Shown one piece after another: positions 25,498 to 33,359 of a DNA stretch of 64,000 nucleotides. Position 1 is the first letter of the stretch. Each line of letters starts with the position of its first letter. The position numbers and the translations under genes were made by a program. Origin of the DNA: Methylobacterium oryzihabitans (lineage in GTDB: Bacteria > Pseudomonadota > Alphaproteobacteria > Rhizobiales > Beijerinckiaceae). Below the pieces are notes generated by a model, which worked only from the letters and a program-made list of their open reading frames with translations, searched no databases and was not told the DNA's origin. The stretch is from the NCBI RefSeq assembly GCF_004004555.2, contig NZ_SACP01000018.1:54986-118985 (forward strand), read 5' to 3'.

Positions 25498-26174
25498 CGA
25501 AGGAATCCACCATGATGGAATCCGCCCTGCGCGAGGCGATCTGCCGCTTCGGCCGCTCGCTGTTCGAGCGCGGCCTCACTCCGGGCTCGTCGGGCAACAT
25601 CTCGGTGCGCCTCGACGACGGCGGCTGGCTGGTGACGCCGACCAACGCCTCCCTGGGCTTCCTCGACCCCGAAAAGATCTCGCGGCTCGACCGCGACGGC
25701 CGGCTGCTCTCGGGCGACAAGCCGACTAAGGAGATCCCGCTCCACGGCGCGCTCTACGACAGCCGGTCCTCGGCCCGGGCGATCGTCCACCTGCACTCGA
25801 CCCACGCCGTCGCGGTGTCGATGCTGCCGGACATCGACCCGCGGGCGGTGCTGCCGCCGCTGACCCCCTACGGCCTGATGCGGGCCGGCGCCGTCGCCCT
25901 GGTGCCATATTACCGCCCCGGCGACCCGGCGGTGGCGGACGCGATCCGCGGGCTCGCCGGGCGCTATTCCTCGGTGCTGCTCGCCAATCACGGCCCGGTG
26001 GTGGCCGGCGACACCCTGGAGGCCGCGGTCTTCGCCACCGAGGAACTCGAGGAGACCGCGAAGCTCCACCTGCTCCTGCGCAACCTCAACCCGCGCCACC
26101 TCACCCCGGCCCAGGTGGCCGACCTCGTGAGCCATTTCGGCCTGACCCTGCCCGAGCACGGGCACGACCATTGA
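25494..26174 (+). CDS. otnC: 3-oxo-tetronate 4-phosphate decarboxylase (class II aldolase/adducin family)
   Basis: The 226-residue protein has the class II aldolase fold signature: GLTPGSSGNISVRL for phosphate binding, TKEIPLHGALY with the catalytic Glu, the metal pair in VHLHSTHAVAV, and LLANHGPVV. In acid-sugar pathways this enzyme (OtnC) decarboxylates 3-oxo-tetronate 4-phosphate to dihydroxyacetone phosphate. Fuculose-phosphate aldolase is the alternative by fold, but otnK and otnI are close by. It is coupled to the LacI gene by a 4-nt overlap, an arrangement that splits the catabolic genes over two divergent transcripts. Confidence 0.87.
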   Translation: MTKESTMMESALREAICRFGRSLFERGLTPGSSGNISVRLDDGGWLVTPTNASLGFLDPEKISRLDRDGRLLSGDKPTKEIPLHGALYDSRSSARAIVHLHSTHAVAVSMLPDIDPRAVLPPLTPYGLMRAGAVALVPYYRPGDPAVADAIRGLAGRYSSVLLANHGPVVAGDTLEAAVFATEELEETAKLHLLLRNLNPRHLTPAQVADLVSHFGLTLPEHGHDH

Positions 26175-26228
26175 GCCGGGCTGCGGCGGAGTTCAGAGCC
26201 TGTCGGATGCTTGGTCTAAAAGAAAAGA

Positions 26229-26406
26229 CACCTCTTTCCCGGGCGCATGCAGCGTCAGCGGAATGTGACCCGGGATCCAGCACAAGAAGTCGCGAAGCGT
26301 CCATACTCAGCGACAGTGCTGACAGACGGAGCCGCCTCGCGGCACATCTGACGTCTGGATCCCGGATCTCCTTCCGCTATCGCTGCAGTCGTCCGGGAAA
26401 GAGGTG
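26229..26406. repeat. Long imperfect palindrome, family A copy 2
   Basis: The ends are CACCTCTTTCCCGG and its inverse CCGGGAAAGAGGTG. The right arm carries GGATCTCCTTCCGCTATCGC, as in copy 3, while the left arm has decayed (GGAATGTGACCCGGGATCC). The core AGTCGCGAAGCGTCC is shared with copy 3. It lies between otnC and the orphan RelB-like gene. Confidence 0.8.
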
Positions 26407-26474
26407 CATCATGCGATGAATACGACGAACGGCCACCCAAACCGGCTCTCGGGTGATTAGCGCTCGGGCGCCAT

Positions 26475-26774
26475 TCAAGAACGGGCACGGCGCTTGCCGT
26501 CGATCACGGCCTGAACCTCCGCCATGGCGTCCTGATGCGGAACCGCCGGCCGCGTGTCGTCCAGAGCCTCCTGGACCTTGGCACGGAACCACGCGTCGTG
26601 GGCTTCGGGATCGAGGACCAGCGCGGCTGGAACGCCGCCTCCCCGCACGATCCGGGTCAGCAGGATCCTGACGGCGTCCGACACGGTGAGGCCGACATCG
26701 GCGAGCGTCTCGGCCGCCTCGGCCTTGAGGCGGGCATCGACGCGGACATGCAGCATGCTCGTCCGGCCGGTCAT
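26475..26774 (-). CDS. RelB/DinJ-type antitoxin, no toxin partner
   Basis: The 99-residue protein has the ribbon-helix-helix start MLHVRVDARLKAEAAETLAD, then LTVSDAVRILLTRIV, which is characteristic of RelB/DinJ antitoxins (normally followed by a RelE/YafQ-type RNase). The ATG at 26774 has a strong GGAGGA ribosome site; the longer reading start lacks support. Directly downstream on the same strand there are only 68 bp and then a family A palindrome, and no toxin reading frame was seen. The partner may have been lost, or the protein may act as an independent DNA-binding regulator. Confidence 0.8.
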   Translation of the reverse strand: MTGRTSMLHVRVDARLKAEAAETLADVGLTVSDAVRILLTRIVRGGGVPAALVLDPEAHDAWFRAKVQEALDDTRPAVPHQDAMAEVQAVIDGKRRARS

Positions 26775-26959
26775 GGCGGATCCTCCTCGCGACGGAGCCA
26801 GCATGTCTCTCAGGCGAGAGACGGTCAATCTCCGAGACAGGGCGGCGTTCGAGCGGAACTCCGCCGTGGCGACGGAGCGGCACGTCCGACAGGCGGGATG
26901 GTTGTCTTCGGGAATCGGAGCGGCATGCTGGTCGGGCGCGAATCGGATCGGAGCCCGCG

Positions 26960-27382
26960 ATGTCCCGCATGATCTTCGTGAACCTGCCGGTCGCCGACCT
27001 GCCGGCGAGCCTCGCCTTCTACGAGGCGATCGGCGGGCGGCAGAACCCGCATTTCAGCGACGAGACCGCCGCCTGCATGGTGCTGTCCGAAGCGATTCAC
27101 GTGATGCTGCTGACCCACGGCAAGTTCCGTCAGTTCACCCCGCGCCCGGTCGCCGACGCCCGGGCGGCGAGCGAGGTGCTGCTGTGCCTCTCCCTCGACG
27201 GCCGCGCCGAGATCGACGCGGTGGTGGACCGTGCCGTCGCGGCGGGCGGGAGAGCGGATCCGGGTCCACCGCAGGACCACGGCTTCATGGCGAGCCGCAG
27301 CGTCGAGGATCCGGACGGGCACATCTGGGAGCTGATGTGGATGGATCCGGCGGCCGTGCCGCCCGCTTCGCCGGCCGCCTGA
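26960..27382 (+). CDS. VOC family (glyoxalase/bleomycin-resistance fold) protein
   Basis: The 140-residue single-repeat VOC protein begins MIFVNLPVADLPASLAFYEA and ends in SVEDPDGHIWELMWMD, both typical of glyoxalase-like proteins of the lactoylglutathione-lyase family. Its middle (SEAIHVMLLTHGKFRQFTPR) resembles the YcjR/PhnB-like extradiol-type group found widely in proteobacteria. Substrate and metal use are unknown. A second, two-domain VOC gene follows 82 bp downstream. Confidence 0.85.
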   Translation: MSRMIFVNLPVADLPASLAFYEAIGGRQNPHFSDETAACMVLSEAIHVMLLTHGKFRQFTPRPVADARAASEVLLCLSLDGRAEIDAVVDRAVAAGGRADPGPPQDHGFMASRSVEDPDGHIWELMWMDPAAVPPASPAA

Positions 27383-27464
27383 GCGCGGCGGCCATCACCG
27401 CGTCACGAATCACCGCCTCGATGCCCTGCCCCAGCGGCACCCCCGCGAATCGGAAGGCCCGACC

Positions 27465-28238
27465 ATGACCGCCTCCTCTGCCAAGCCGTTCGTCTGGTAC
27501 GAGCTGATGACCACCGACCCGGACGCTGCCCGGGACTTCTACGCCGCCGTGATCGGCTGGAGCGCCCGCGACTGGGGCGGCCAGGGCCCCCGCTACACCA
27601 TCATGAGCGCCGGCGAGCGGATGGTGGCCGGCGTGATGGCGCTGCCGGACGAGGCCAGGGCGGCGGGCGTGCCGCCGTGCTGGATCGGCTCGATCGCCGC
27701 CGACGACGCCGACGCCGCCACCGACCGGCTCGTCGCGGCCGGCGGCCGGCTGCTGCGGGCGCCCGAGGACATTCCCGGCGTCGGCCGGTTCTCGGTGGTG
27801 GCCGATCCCGGCGGCGGGACGTTCCAACTCCTCGCGACTGCCGAGCCGCCCGGCCCGCCGTCGGCGCCGGGCGCGCCGGGCCATGTCGGCTGGCACGAAC
27901 TCTGCGCTGAGGACGGCGGCGAGGCCATGGCCTTCTACGCCGGGCAGTTCGGCTGGACGGCGGACGAGGCGCTCGACATGGGTCCGATGGGCCTCTACCG
28001 GCTGTTCTCCGTCGACGGGCGCTCCTCGGGCGGGATCATGACCCGGCCGCCGCAGGTGCCGATGCCGGGCTGGCTGTTCTACGTCACCGTCCCGGCCCTC
28101 GACGCCGCGGTGGCGCGGGTCGGCGAGGCGGGCGGACAGGTCCTGATGGGCCCGATGCAGGTGCCGGGCGGAAGCTGGATCGCCCGCTGCCTCGACCCGC
28201 AGGGCGCGCTGTTCGCCCTGACCGGGCCGTCGCGCTGA
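27465..28238 (+). CDS. Two-domain VOC family protein
   Basis: The 257 residues contain two tandem VOC units, the first starting FVWYELMTTDPDAARDFYA and the second HVGWHELCAEDGGEAMAFYA. Each ends in a DP-containing strand (VVADPGGGTFQLL; CLDPQGALFALTG). Members are commonly annotated as 27-kDa antigen-like or hydroxylase-like VOC proteins, but the reaction is not known. It is on the same strand as the preceding VOC gene, and the two may be co-transcribed. Confidence 0.85.
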   Translation: MTASSAKPFVWYELMTTDPDAARDFYAAVIGWSARDWGGQGPRYTIMSAGERMVAGVMALPDEARAAGVPPCWIGSIAADDADAATDRLVAAGGRLLRAPEDIPGVGRFSVVADPGGGTFQLLATAEPPGPPSAPGAPGHVGWHELCAEDGGEAMAFYAGQFGWTADEALDMGPMGLYRLFSVDGRSSGGIMTRPPQVPMPGWLFYVTVPALDAAVARVGEAGGQVLMGPMQVPGGSWIARCLDPQGALFALTGPSR

Positions 28239-28466
28239 AGTCTTTTCGGCGAGCGGCGAAACTAAGCCGTCGGATCGTCGTTGTCCGGCCGGCGCCCCGT
28301 CCGCCCGGGACGGGGACTTGCGCCGAACAGGCCGCGGACCGAGACCGCGGCCTCCCACGATATCCCAGCGTCATGCCCCAGACAGATCCCGCTCCCGTCG
28401 CCCCGTTACCGCGATCCGGTCCGTGCCGACCGGCGAGGCGCCCGGGTGACCCTGCGGCGGACGCCC

Positions 28467-31277
28467 ATGCGGGCTGACCCGGTGGAGGCGCCCTCCTTCC
28501 TGTCCGGCGGGGGCGGCAGCGGCGCGCTGATGCGGGGCCTGGACTGGGCGGCGACGCCGCTCGGCCCCCCGGATCGGTGGCCGCCGGCGCTGAAGACCCT
28601 GGTCGGCCTGATGCTGGGCTCGCACCAGCCGATGCTGATCGTCTGGGGTCCGGCGCACACGACGCTCTACAACGACGGCTACGCCGAGATGTGCGGCGCC
28701 CGCCACCCGGCGGCGCTCGGCGGGTCGTTCCGGGCGCTGTGGCACGACATCTGGGACGAGGTCGAGCCGATCCTGGCGCGGGCCTATGCCGGCGAGGCGA
28801 CGCACAGCAGCGACATCGCCTTCACGATGCACCGCAACGGCTATCCGGAGGAGACCCACTTCGCCTTCGGCTACACGCCGGTGCGCGACGAGGCCGGCCG
28901 GGTCGCCGGCATGTTCTGCGCCTGCATCGAGACCACCGAGCAGGTGAAGGCGCAGCGCGGCCTGCGCGAGAGCGAGGCCCGCTTCCGCAACATGGCCGAC
29001 CACGCCCCGGTGATGATGTGGGTCACCGATGCGGCCGGCCGCTGCACCTACCTCAACCGGCGCTGGTCCGAGTTCACCGGCCAGGGCGAGACGGAAGGGC
29101 TCGGCCTCGGCTGGGTCGACGCCGTCCACCCGGACGACCGCGGACCGACCGAGCGCGCCTTCCTGGCGGCCAGCGCCGCCGGCGCGCCGTTCCGGATCGA
29201 GTACCGCCTGCGCCGGGCCGACGGCACCTACCGCTGGGCGATCGACGCCGCCGCGCCGCGCTTCGGCCCCGAGGGCGGCTTCGTCGGCTATGTCGGCTCG
29301 GTCATCGACATCGACGAGCGCCGCGAGATCGAGGATGCCCTGCGGGCGAGCGAGGCGCGGTTCCAGACCATCGCCAACTCGATCGACCACATGGTGTGGT
29401 CGACCCGGGCCGACGGTTTTCACGATTTCTACAACCAGCGCTGGTACGAATTCACCGGCGTTCCGGCCGGCTCGACCGACGGCGAGGGCTGGAACGGCCT
29501 GTTCCACCCCGACGACCAGGAGCGGGCCTGGGCGGTGTGGCGTCACAGCCTCGCCACCGGCGAGCCCTACCACATCGAGTACCGGCTGCGGCACCGCTCG
29601 GGGGCGTGGCGCTGGGTGCTGGGCCGGGCCCAGCCGATGCGCGCCCCCGGCGGGCGGATCCTGCGCTGGTTCGGCACCTGCACCGACATCCACGATCAGA
29701 TCGAGGCCCGCGAGATGCTGGCGCGCTCCCGCGAGAGCCTCGCCCGCGAGGTCGCGCAGCGCACCGCCGAGCGCGACCGGATCTGGCAGGCGACGAGCGA
29801 CCTGCTCTGCGTCGCGACCCTCGACGGCCGCTTCGTCAGCCTCAACCCGGCCTGGACCGAGACCCTCGGCTGGAGCGAGGCGGCGCTGATGGCCGAGCCG
29901 TTCCTCGCCTTCGTCCATCCCGACGACCGCGCCGCGACCGAGGCGGCCGCCGCCGGCCTCGCCCGGGGCGAGACCCAGTTCCGGTTCGAGAACCGCTACC
30001 GCCACCGGGATGGCAGCTATCGCTGGCTGTCGTGGAACGCCGTGCCGCGCGACGGCCAGATCTTCTCCACGGTGCGCGACGTCACGGCGGCCAGGCAGCA
30101 GGCCGAGATCCAGCGCGAGCTGGAGGAGCAGTTGCGCCAGTCGCAGAAGATGGAGGCGGTGGGCCAGCTCACCGGCGGCCTCGCCCACGACTTCAACAAC
30201 CTGCTGGCCGGCATCACCGGCTCCCTCGAACTGATGCAGTCGCGGATGCGCCAGGGCCGCGTCGCCGATGTCGAGCGCTACATCACGGCGGCGCAGGGGG
30301 CGGCCCAGCGCGCCGCGGCGCTGACCCACCGCCTGCTCGCCTTCTCGCGCCGCCAGACCCTCGACCCGAAGCCCACCGACGTGAACCGCCTCGTCGCGGG
30401 AATGGAGGAGCTGATCCGCCGCACGGTCGGGCCGGCGGTGGCGGTCGACGTCGTCGGGGCGGCCGGGCTGTGGTCGACCCTGGTCGATCCCAACCAGCTC
30501 GAGAACGCGCTGCTGAACCTGTGCCTCAACGCCCGCGACGCGATGCCGGACGGCGGCCGCATCACGGTCGAGACCGCCAACCGCTGGCTCGACGAGCGCG
30601 CCGCGCGGATGCGCGACCTGCCGCCGGGCCAGTACCTGTCGCTGTGCGTCTCCGACACCGGCACCGGCATGACCCCGGAGGTGATCGCCCGCGCCTTCGA
30701 CCCGTTCTTCACCACCAAGCCGCTGGGCCAGGGCACCGGGCTTGGGCTCAGCATGATCCACGGCTTCGTGCGCCAGTCCGGCGGGCAGGTGCGGATCTAT
30801 TCCGAGCCGGACCAGGGCACGACGGTGTGCCTCTACCTGCCGCGCCATTACGGCGCCGCCGACGACGTCGACGACGGCCTGTCCTCCGGCCCGGTCCCGC
30901 GGGCCGGACAGGGCGAGACGGTGCTGGTGGTCGACGACGAGCCGACGGTGCGGATGCTGGTGACCGAGGTGCTGGAAGACCTCGGCTACACCGCGATCGA
31001 GGCCGCCGACGGGCCGTCGGGCTTGAAGGTGCTGCAATCGGACGTGCGCCTCGACCTGCTCGTCACCGATGTCGGCCTGCCCGGCGGCATGAACGGCCGC
31101 CAGATGGCCGATGCCGGGCGCTGGATGCGGCCCGACCTGAAGGTGCTGTTCATCACCGGTTTCGCCGAGAACGCGGTGCTCGGCAGCGGCCAGTTGGAAC
31201 CCGGAATGCAGGTGATGACCAAGCCGTTCGTGATCGAGGCGCTGGCCAGCCGGATCCGCGACATGATCCGGGGGTGA
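28467..31277 (+). CDS. Hybrid sensor histidine kinase with four PAS-type domains and a receiver
   Basis: The protein has about 936 residues and no membrane segment is evident, so it should be a cytoplasmic sensor. An N-terminal PAS/GAF-like module contains MRGLDWAATPLGPPDRWP. PAS domains start near residues 164, 291 and 434 (SEARFRNMADHAPVMMWVTD, SEARFQTIANSIDHMVW, RIWQATSDLLCVATLDG). The HisKA phospho-acceptor is in GGLAHDFNNLLAGI (~573), followed by an HATPase domain with NLCLNARDAMPDGG. The C-terminal receiver has VVDDEPTVRML and its Asp in LVTDVGLPGG. The start is uncertain: ATG 28467 is given, but GTG 28446 has a better GGCGAGG upstream. There is no adjacent regulator gene. Confidence 0.88.
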   Translation: MRADPVEAPSFLSGGGGSGALMRGLDWAATPLGPPDRWPPALKTLVGLMLGSHQPMLIVWGPAHTTLYNDGYAEMCGARHPAALGGSFRALWHDIWDEVEPILARAYAGEATHSSDIAFTMHRNGYPEETHFAFGYTPVRDEAGRVAGMFCACIETTEQVKAQRGLRESEARFRNMADHAPVMMWVTDAAGRCTYLNRRWSEFTGQGETEGLGLGWVDAVHPDDRGPTERAFLAASAAGAPFRIEYRLRRADGTYRWAIDAAAPRFGPEGGFVGYVGSVIDIDERREIEDALRASEARFQTIANSIDHMVWSTRADGFHDFYNQRWYEFTGVPAGSTDGEGWNGLFHPDDQERAWAVWRHSLATGEPYHIEYRLRHRSGAWRWVLGRAQPMRAPGGRILRWFGTCTDIHDQIEAREMLARSRESLAREVAQRTAERDRIWQATSDLLCVATLDGRFVSLNPAWTETLGWSEAALMAEPFLAFVHPDDRAATEAAAAGLARGETQFRFENRYRHRDGSYRWLSWNAVPRDGQIFSTVRDVTAARQQAEIQRELEEQLRQSQKMEAVGQLTGGLAHDFNNLLAGITGSLELMQSRMRQGRVADVERYITAAQGAAQRAAALTHRLLAFSRRQTLDPKPTDVNRLVAGMEELIRRTVGPAVAVDVVGAAGLWSTLVDPNQLENALLNLCLNARDAMPDGGRITVETANRWLDERAARMRDLPPGQYLSLCVSDTGTGMTPEVIARAFDPFFTTKPLGQGTGLGLSMIHGFVRQSGGQVRIYSEPDQGTTVCLYLPRHYGAADDVDDGLSSGPVPRAGQGETVLVVDDEPTVRMLVTEVLEDLGYTAIEAADGPSGLKVLQSDVRLDLLVTDVGLPGGMNGRQMADAGRWMRPDLKVLFITGFAENAVLGSGQLEPGMQVMTKPFVIEALASRIRDMIRG

Positions 31278-31298
31278 GGACGGCACCCCGAGGCGGCG

Positions 31299-31553
31299 TC
31301 ACTCGAAGGTCATCGGGTCGGCAGGCTCCCGATCTCGGACCTGCCGGATTAGCGCGACATCGTCATCCGTGAACCCCGCATCACGGCCGAGGGCGGACAG
31401 CGCGGAGCCGAGGCGGACGCGGCCCGCCGGGCGAGCGGCCGATTCGAGGATCTCCCGCATCTCGGCTTCGATGCCGCGACCGTGCCGGGCCGCGAGTGCC
31501 TCAAGCGCGCAGTGGGCTTCCTCGGAGAGATTTTGGATGGTGACCGTGGGCAT
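31299..31553 (-). CDS. FitA-like ribbon-helix-helix antitoxin, no toxin partner
   Basis: The 84-residue protein starts MPTVTIQNLSEEAHCALEAL and contains ARHGRGIEAEMREILE, the pattern of FitA/VapB-type antitoxins (Arc-like DNA-binding). Its toxin (a PIN-domain FitB/VapC RNase) would normally follow on the same strand, but the histidine kinase gene on the other strand ends 21 bp beyond its stop. It is therefore an orphan, or the toxin was lost. I chose the ATG at 31553 because the preceding reading frame has no similarity to the family and passes through repeats. Confidence 0.8.
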   Translation of the reverse strand: MPTVTIQNLSEEAHCALEALAARHGRGIEAEMREILESAARPAGRVRLGSALSALGRDAGFTDDDVALIRQVRDREPADPMTFE

Positions 31554-31677
31554 CCGGCGGCCTCGTGATTTCGGCGCGTGGCGCGATATGTGGCGATCTA
31601 CGAAGATGGCGGTACATCGGCAAGAATCGAAACATTTTATTATCCCTGACGATTGATCGACAACACGACCGACCTCA

Positions 31678-31844
31678 CCCTCCCCCCTCTGCGGGGGAGG
31701 GTGCCCTGCGGATGCAGGGCGGGAGAGGGGAGCGCGACGCTGATCCAGGGTGCGCCCTTCATCCAGGTCGCGACCTCTCCGGAAGCGTGGTTCCCCTCTC
31801 CCGGCTCGCTCCGCTCGCCACCCTCCCCCGCAGTGGGGGGAGGG
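31678..31844. repeat. GC-rich inverted-repeat element, family C copy 2
   Basis: The arms at 31678-31703 and 31819-31844 are inverse complements with one mismatch, built on CCCTCCCCCCTCTGCGGGGG. The inner part shares GTGGTTCCCCTCTCCCGGCT with the copy at 23114. It lies in the 565-bp gap upstream of the FitA-like gene, in which no gene was seen. Confidence 0.85.
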
Positions 31845-31893
31845 TTCGCGTCGGGGATGTCCCTGGTTCATCTTCCAGAATCTGAGTTACGTG

Positions 31894-32022
31894 TAATACC
31901 AACGGTCGTTGAAAACGACCTTTGGTTCCGTTCTTGAATTTTCGTCAAGCCTTTGGCTTGGCATCGAAAATTCGAGATGGATCAATGGCCCGATGCGTCA
32001 GCATCTTGGGGCATTGGTATAA
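31894..32022. repeat. 129-bp MITE-like element with TAATACCAACG ends
   Basis: The ends TAATACCAACG (31894-31904) and CATTGGTATAA (32012-32022) are near-perfect inverse complements. Inside are three nested hairpins: GGTCGTTGAAAACGACC, CAAGCCTTTGGCTTG within an AAAATTCG context, and GATGCGTCAGCATC. The element is markedly AT-richer than its surroundings. No coding capacity was seen. Confidence 0.7.
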
Positions 32023-32118
32023 GCGACCGAGCATCGAACCGACCACCTCGCGACCCCGCCGGGGCGCACGCCACCCCATTCCGGGGGCAGACCTGCACAC
32101 CCTCGCCCGCCGGCCCGC

Positions 32119-32577
32119 TCACCAATGGTGCAGCACCACCGCGTCGGCGAGGCAGGCCGGGCGCTCCTGGCCCTCGACCTCGACGGTGACCCGGTAGGTG
32201 GCGCGCAGGCCGCTCGGCGGCACGTCCAGGGCGGCCGCGAGGGTGACGCGGCCGCGAAGGCGCGCGCCGACCAGCACCGGCGCGGGAAACCGCACTCGGT
32301 CGAGGCCGTAATTGAGGCTGAGGCGAAGCCCGTCGAGGCGGCGCACCCCGGCGATGAAGCGCGGCACCAGCGACAGGGTGAGGTAGCCGTGCGCGACCGT
32401 GGTGCGGTAGGGCGATTCCCGCGCCGCGCGCTCCGGGTCGACGTGGATCCACTGGTGGTCGCCGGTGGCGTCGGCGAAGCGGTCGATCATCGCCTGATCG
32501 ACGGTGATCCACTCCCCGACCCCGATCTCCTGCCCGAGCGCCGCCTTCAGCGCCTCCGGCCCGTCGAATGCCTGCAT
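32119..32577 (-). CDS. MaoC family hydratase/dehydratase
   Basis: The protein has 152 residues with a hot-dog fold. The (R)-enoyl hydratase-type signature is visible as RFADATGDHQWIHVDPERA followed by TVAHGYLTLSLVP, with the catalytic Asp and His in the D-x4-H motif. It would hydrate enoyl-CoA esters, for example in fatty acid or polyhydroxyalkanoate metabolism; the substrate cannot be told. The ATG at 32577 was chosen because the family begins at this point (the upstream frame is unrelated). It is downstream of ung on the same strand, 55 bp away. Confidence 0.88.
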   Translation of the reverse strand: MQAFDGPEALKAALGQEIGVGEWITVDQAMIDRFADATGDHQWIHVDPERAARESPYRTTVAHGYLTLSLVPRFIAGVRRLDGLRLSLNYGLDRVRFPAPVLVGARLRGRVTLAAALDVPPSGLRATYRVTVEVEGQERPACLADAVVLHHW

Positions 32578-32632
32578 GGCGCCCTCCCCGGCGTCGCGGC
32601 GGACCTGCCGCCGCCCCGCTATGCCAGCCCCG

Positions 32633-33352
32633 CTAGGCCAAGCGCCAGTCGATCGGCTCAAGCCCCTTCTCGGCGAGCCAAGCATTCGCCTGCCCGAACG
32701 GCCGCGAGCCGCGGAAATCGGCCCGTCGGTTGAGCGGCGAGGGATGGCCGGCCTCCAGCACGAGGTGGCGCGACCGGTCGACGAGGGCGGCGCGGCGCCG
32801 GGCCGGGGCGCCCCAGAGCAGGAAGGCGACCGCCGGGCGGGTCTCGGACACGGCGGCCACCGCCCCATCGGTTAGGGCGTCCCAGCCGAGCTTCATGTGC
32901 GCCCCCGATTGTCCGGCCTCGACCGTGAGGGCGGCGTTGAGCAGCAGCACGCCCTGGCGCGCCCACGGCGTGAGGTCGCCGGAGGTCGGGACCGCGGAGC
33001 CGGTCTCCTCGGCCATCTCGGCGAGGATCACCTTCAGCGAGGCCGGCAGCCGTCGCTTGCCGACGTAGGAGAAGGCGAGCCCGTGGGCGTCCCCCGGCGT
33101 CGGATACGGGTCCTGGCCGAGGATCACCGCCCGCACGGCATTGAGCGGCGTCAGCGCAAGGGCGCGAAACACGTCGCCGGGCGCCGGCAGCACCGTCGCG
33201 CCCGCGCCGGCCCGGGCATCAACCGCGGCGGCGACCCGCTCGGCGCCGCCGTCGCGGAAGAACGGCAGGGACAGCCAGGGCGAGCCGCCCTCGCGGAAGC
33301 GCGCGAGGGCCTGCGTCACGGTCGCGGGATCGGTCATGTCGGTCCGAGTCAT
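32633..33352 (-). CDS. ung: Uracil-DNA glycosylase, family 1
   Basis: Ung removes uracil from DNA in base-excision repair. The 239-residue protein has the water-activating loop GQDPYPTPGDAHGLAFS, with catalytic Asp in QDPY, the motif GVLLLNAALTVEAG, and the minor-groove loop GHPSPLNRRADF. The length is normal. The ATG at 33352 has AGGA upstream and follows the nucleotidase stop by 7 bp, so the two genes are probably co-transcribed. Confidence 0.95.
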   Translation of the reverse strand: MTRTDMTDPATVTQALARFREGGSPWLSLPFFRDGGAERVAAAVDARAGAGATVLPAPGDVFRALALTPLNAVRAVILGQDPYPTPGDAHGLAFSYVGKRRLPASLKVILAEMAEETGSAVPTSGDLTPWARQGVLLLNAALTVEAGQSGAHMKLGWDALTDGAVAAVSETRPAVAFLLWGAPARRRAALVDRSRHLVLEAGHPSPLNRRADFRGSRPFGQANAWLAEKGLEPIDWRLA

Positions 33353-33359
33353 GCCCGTC

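Noticed and set aside
26255..26488. Small frame (77 codons) downstream of the RelB-like gene as a possible toxin.
   Set aside because: It runs through the family A palindrome and has no similarity to RelE/YafQ toxins.
28371..31286. A 971-codon frame on the minus strand.
   Set aside because: It is the shadow of the hybrid histidine kinase. It is His/Arg/Ala-rich with no recognisable fold.
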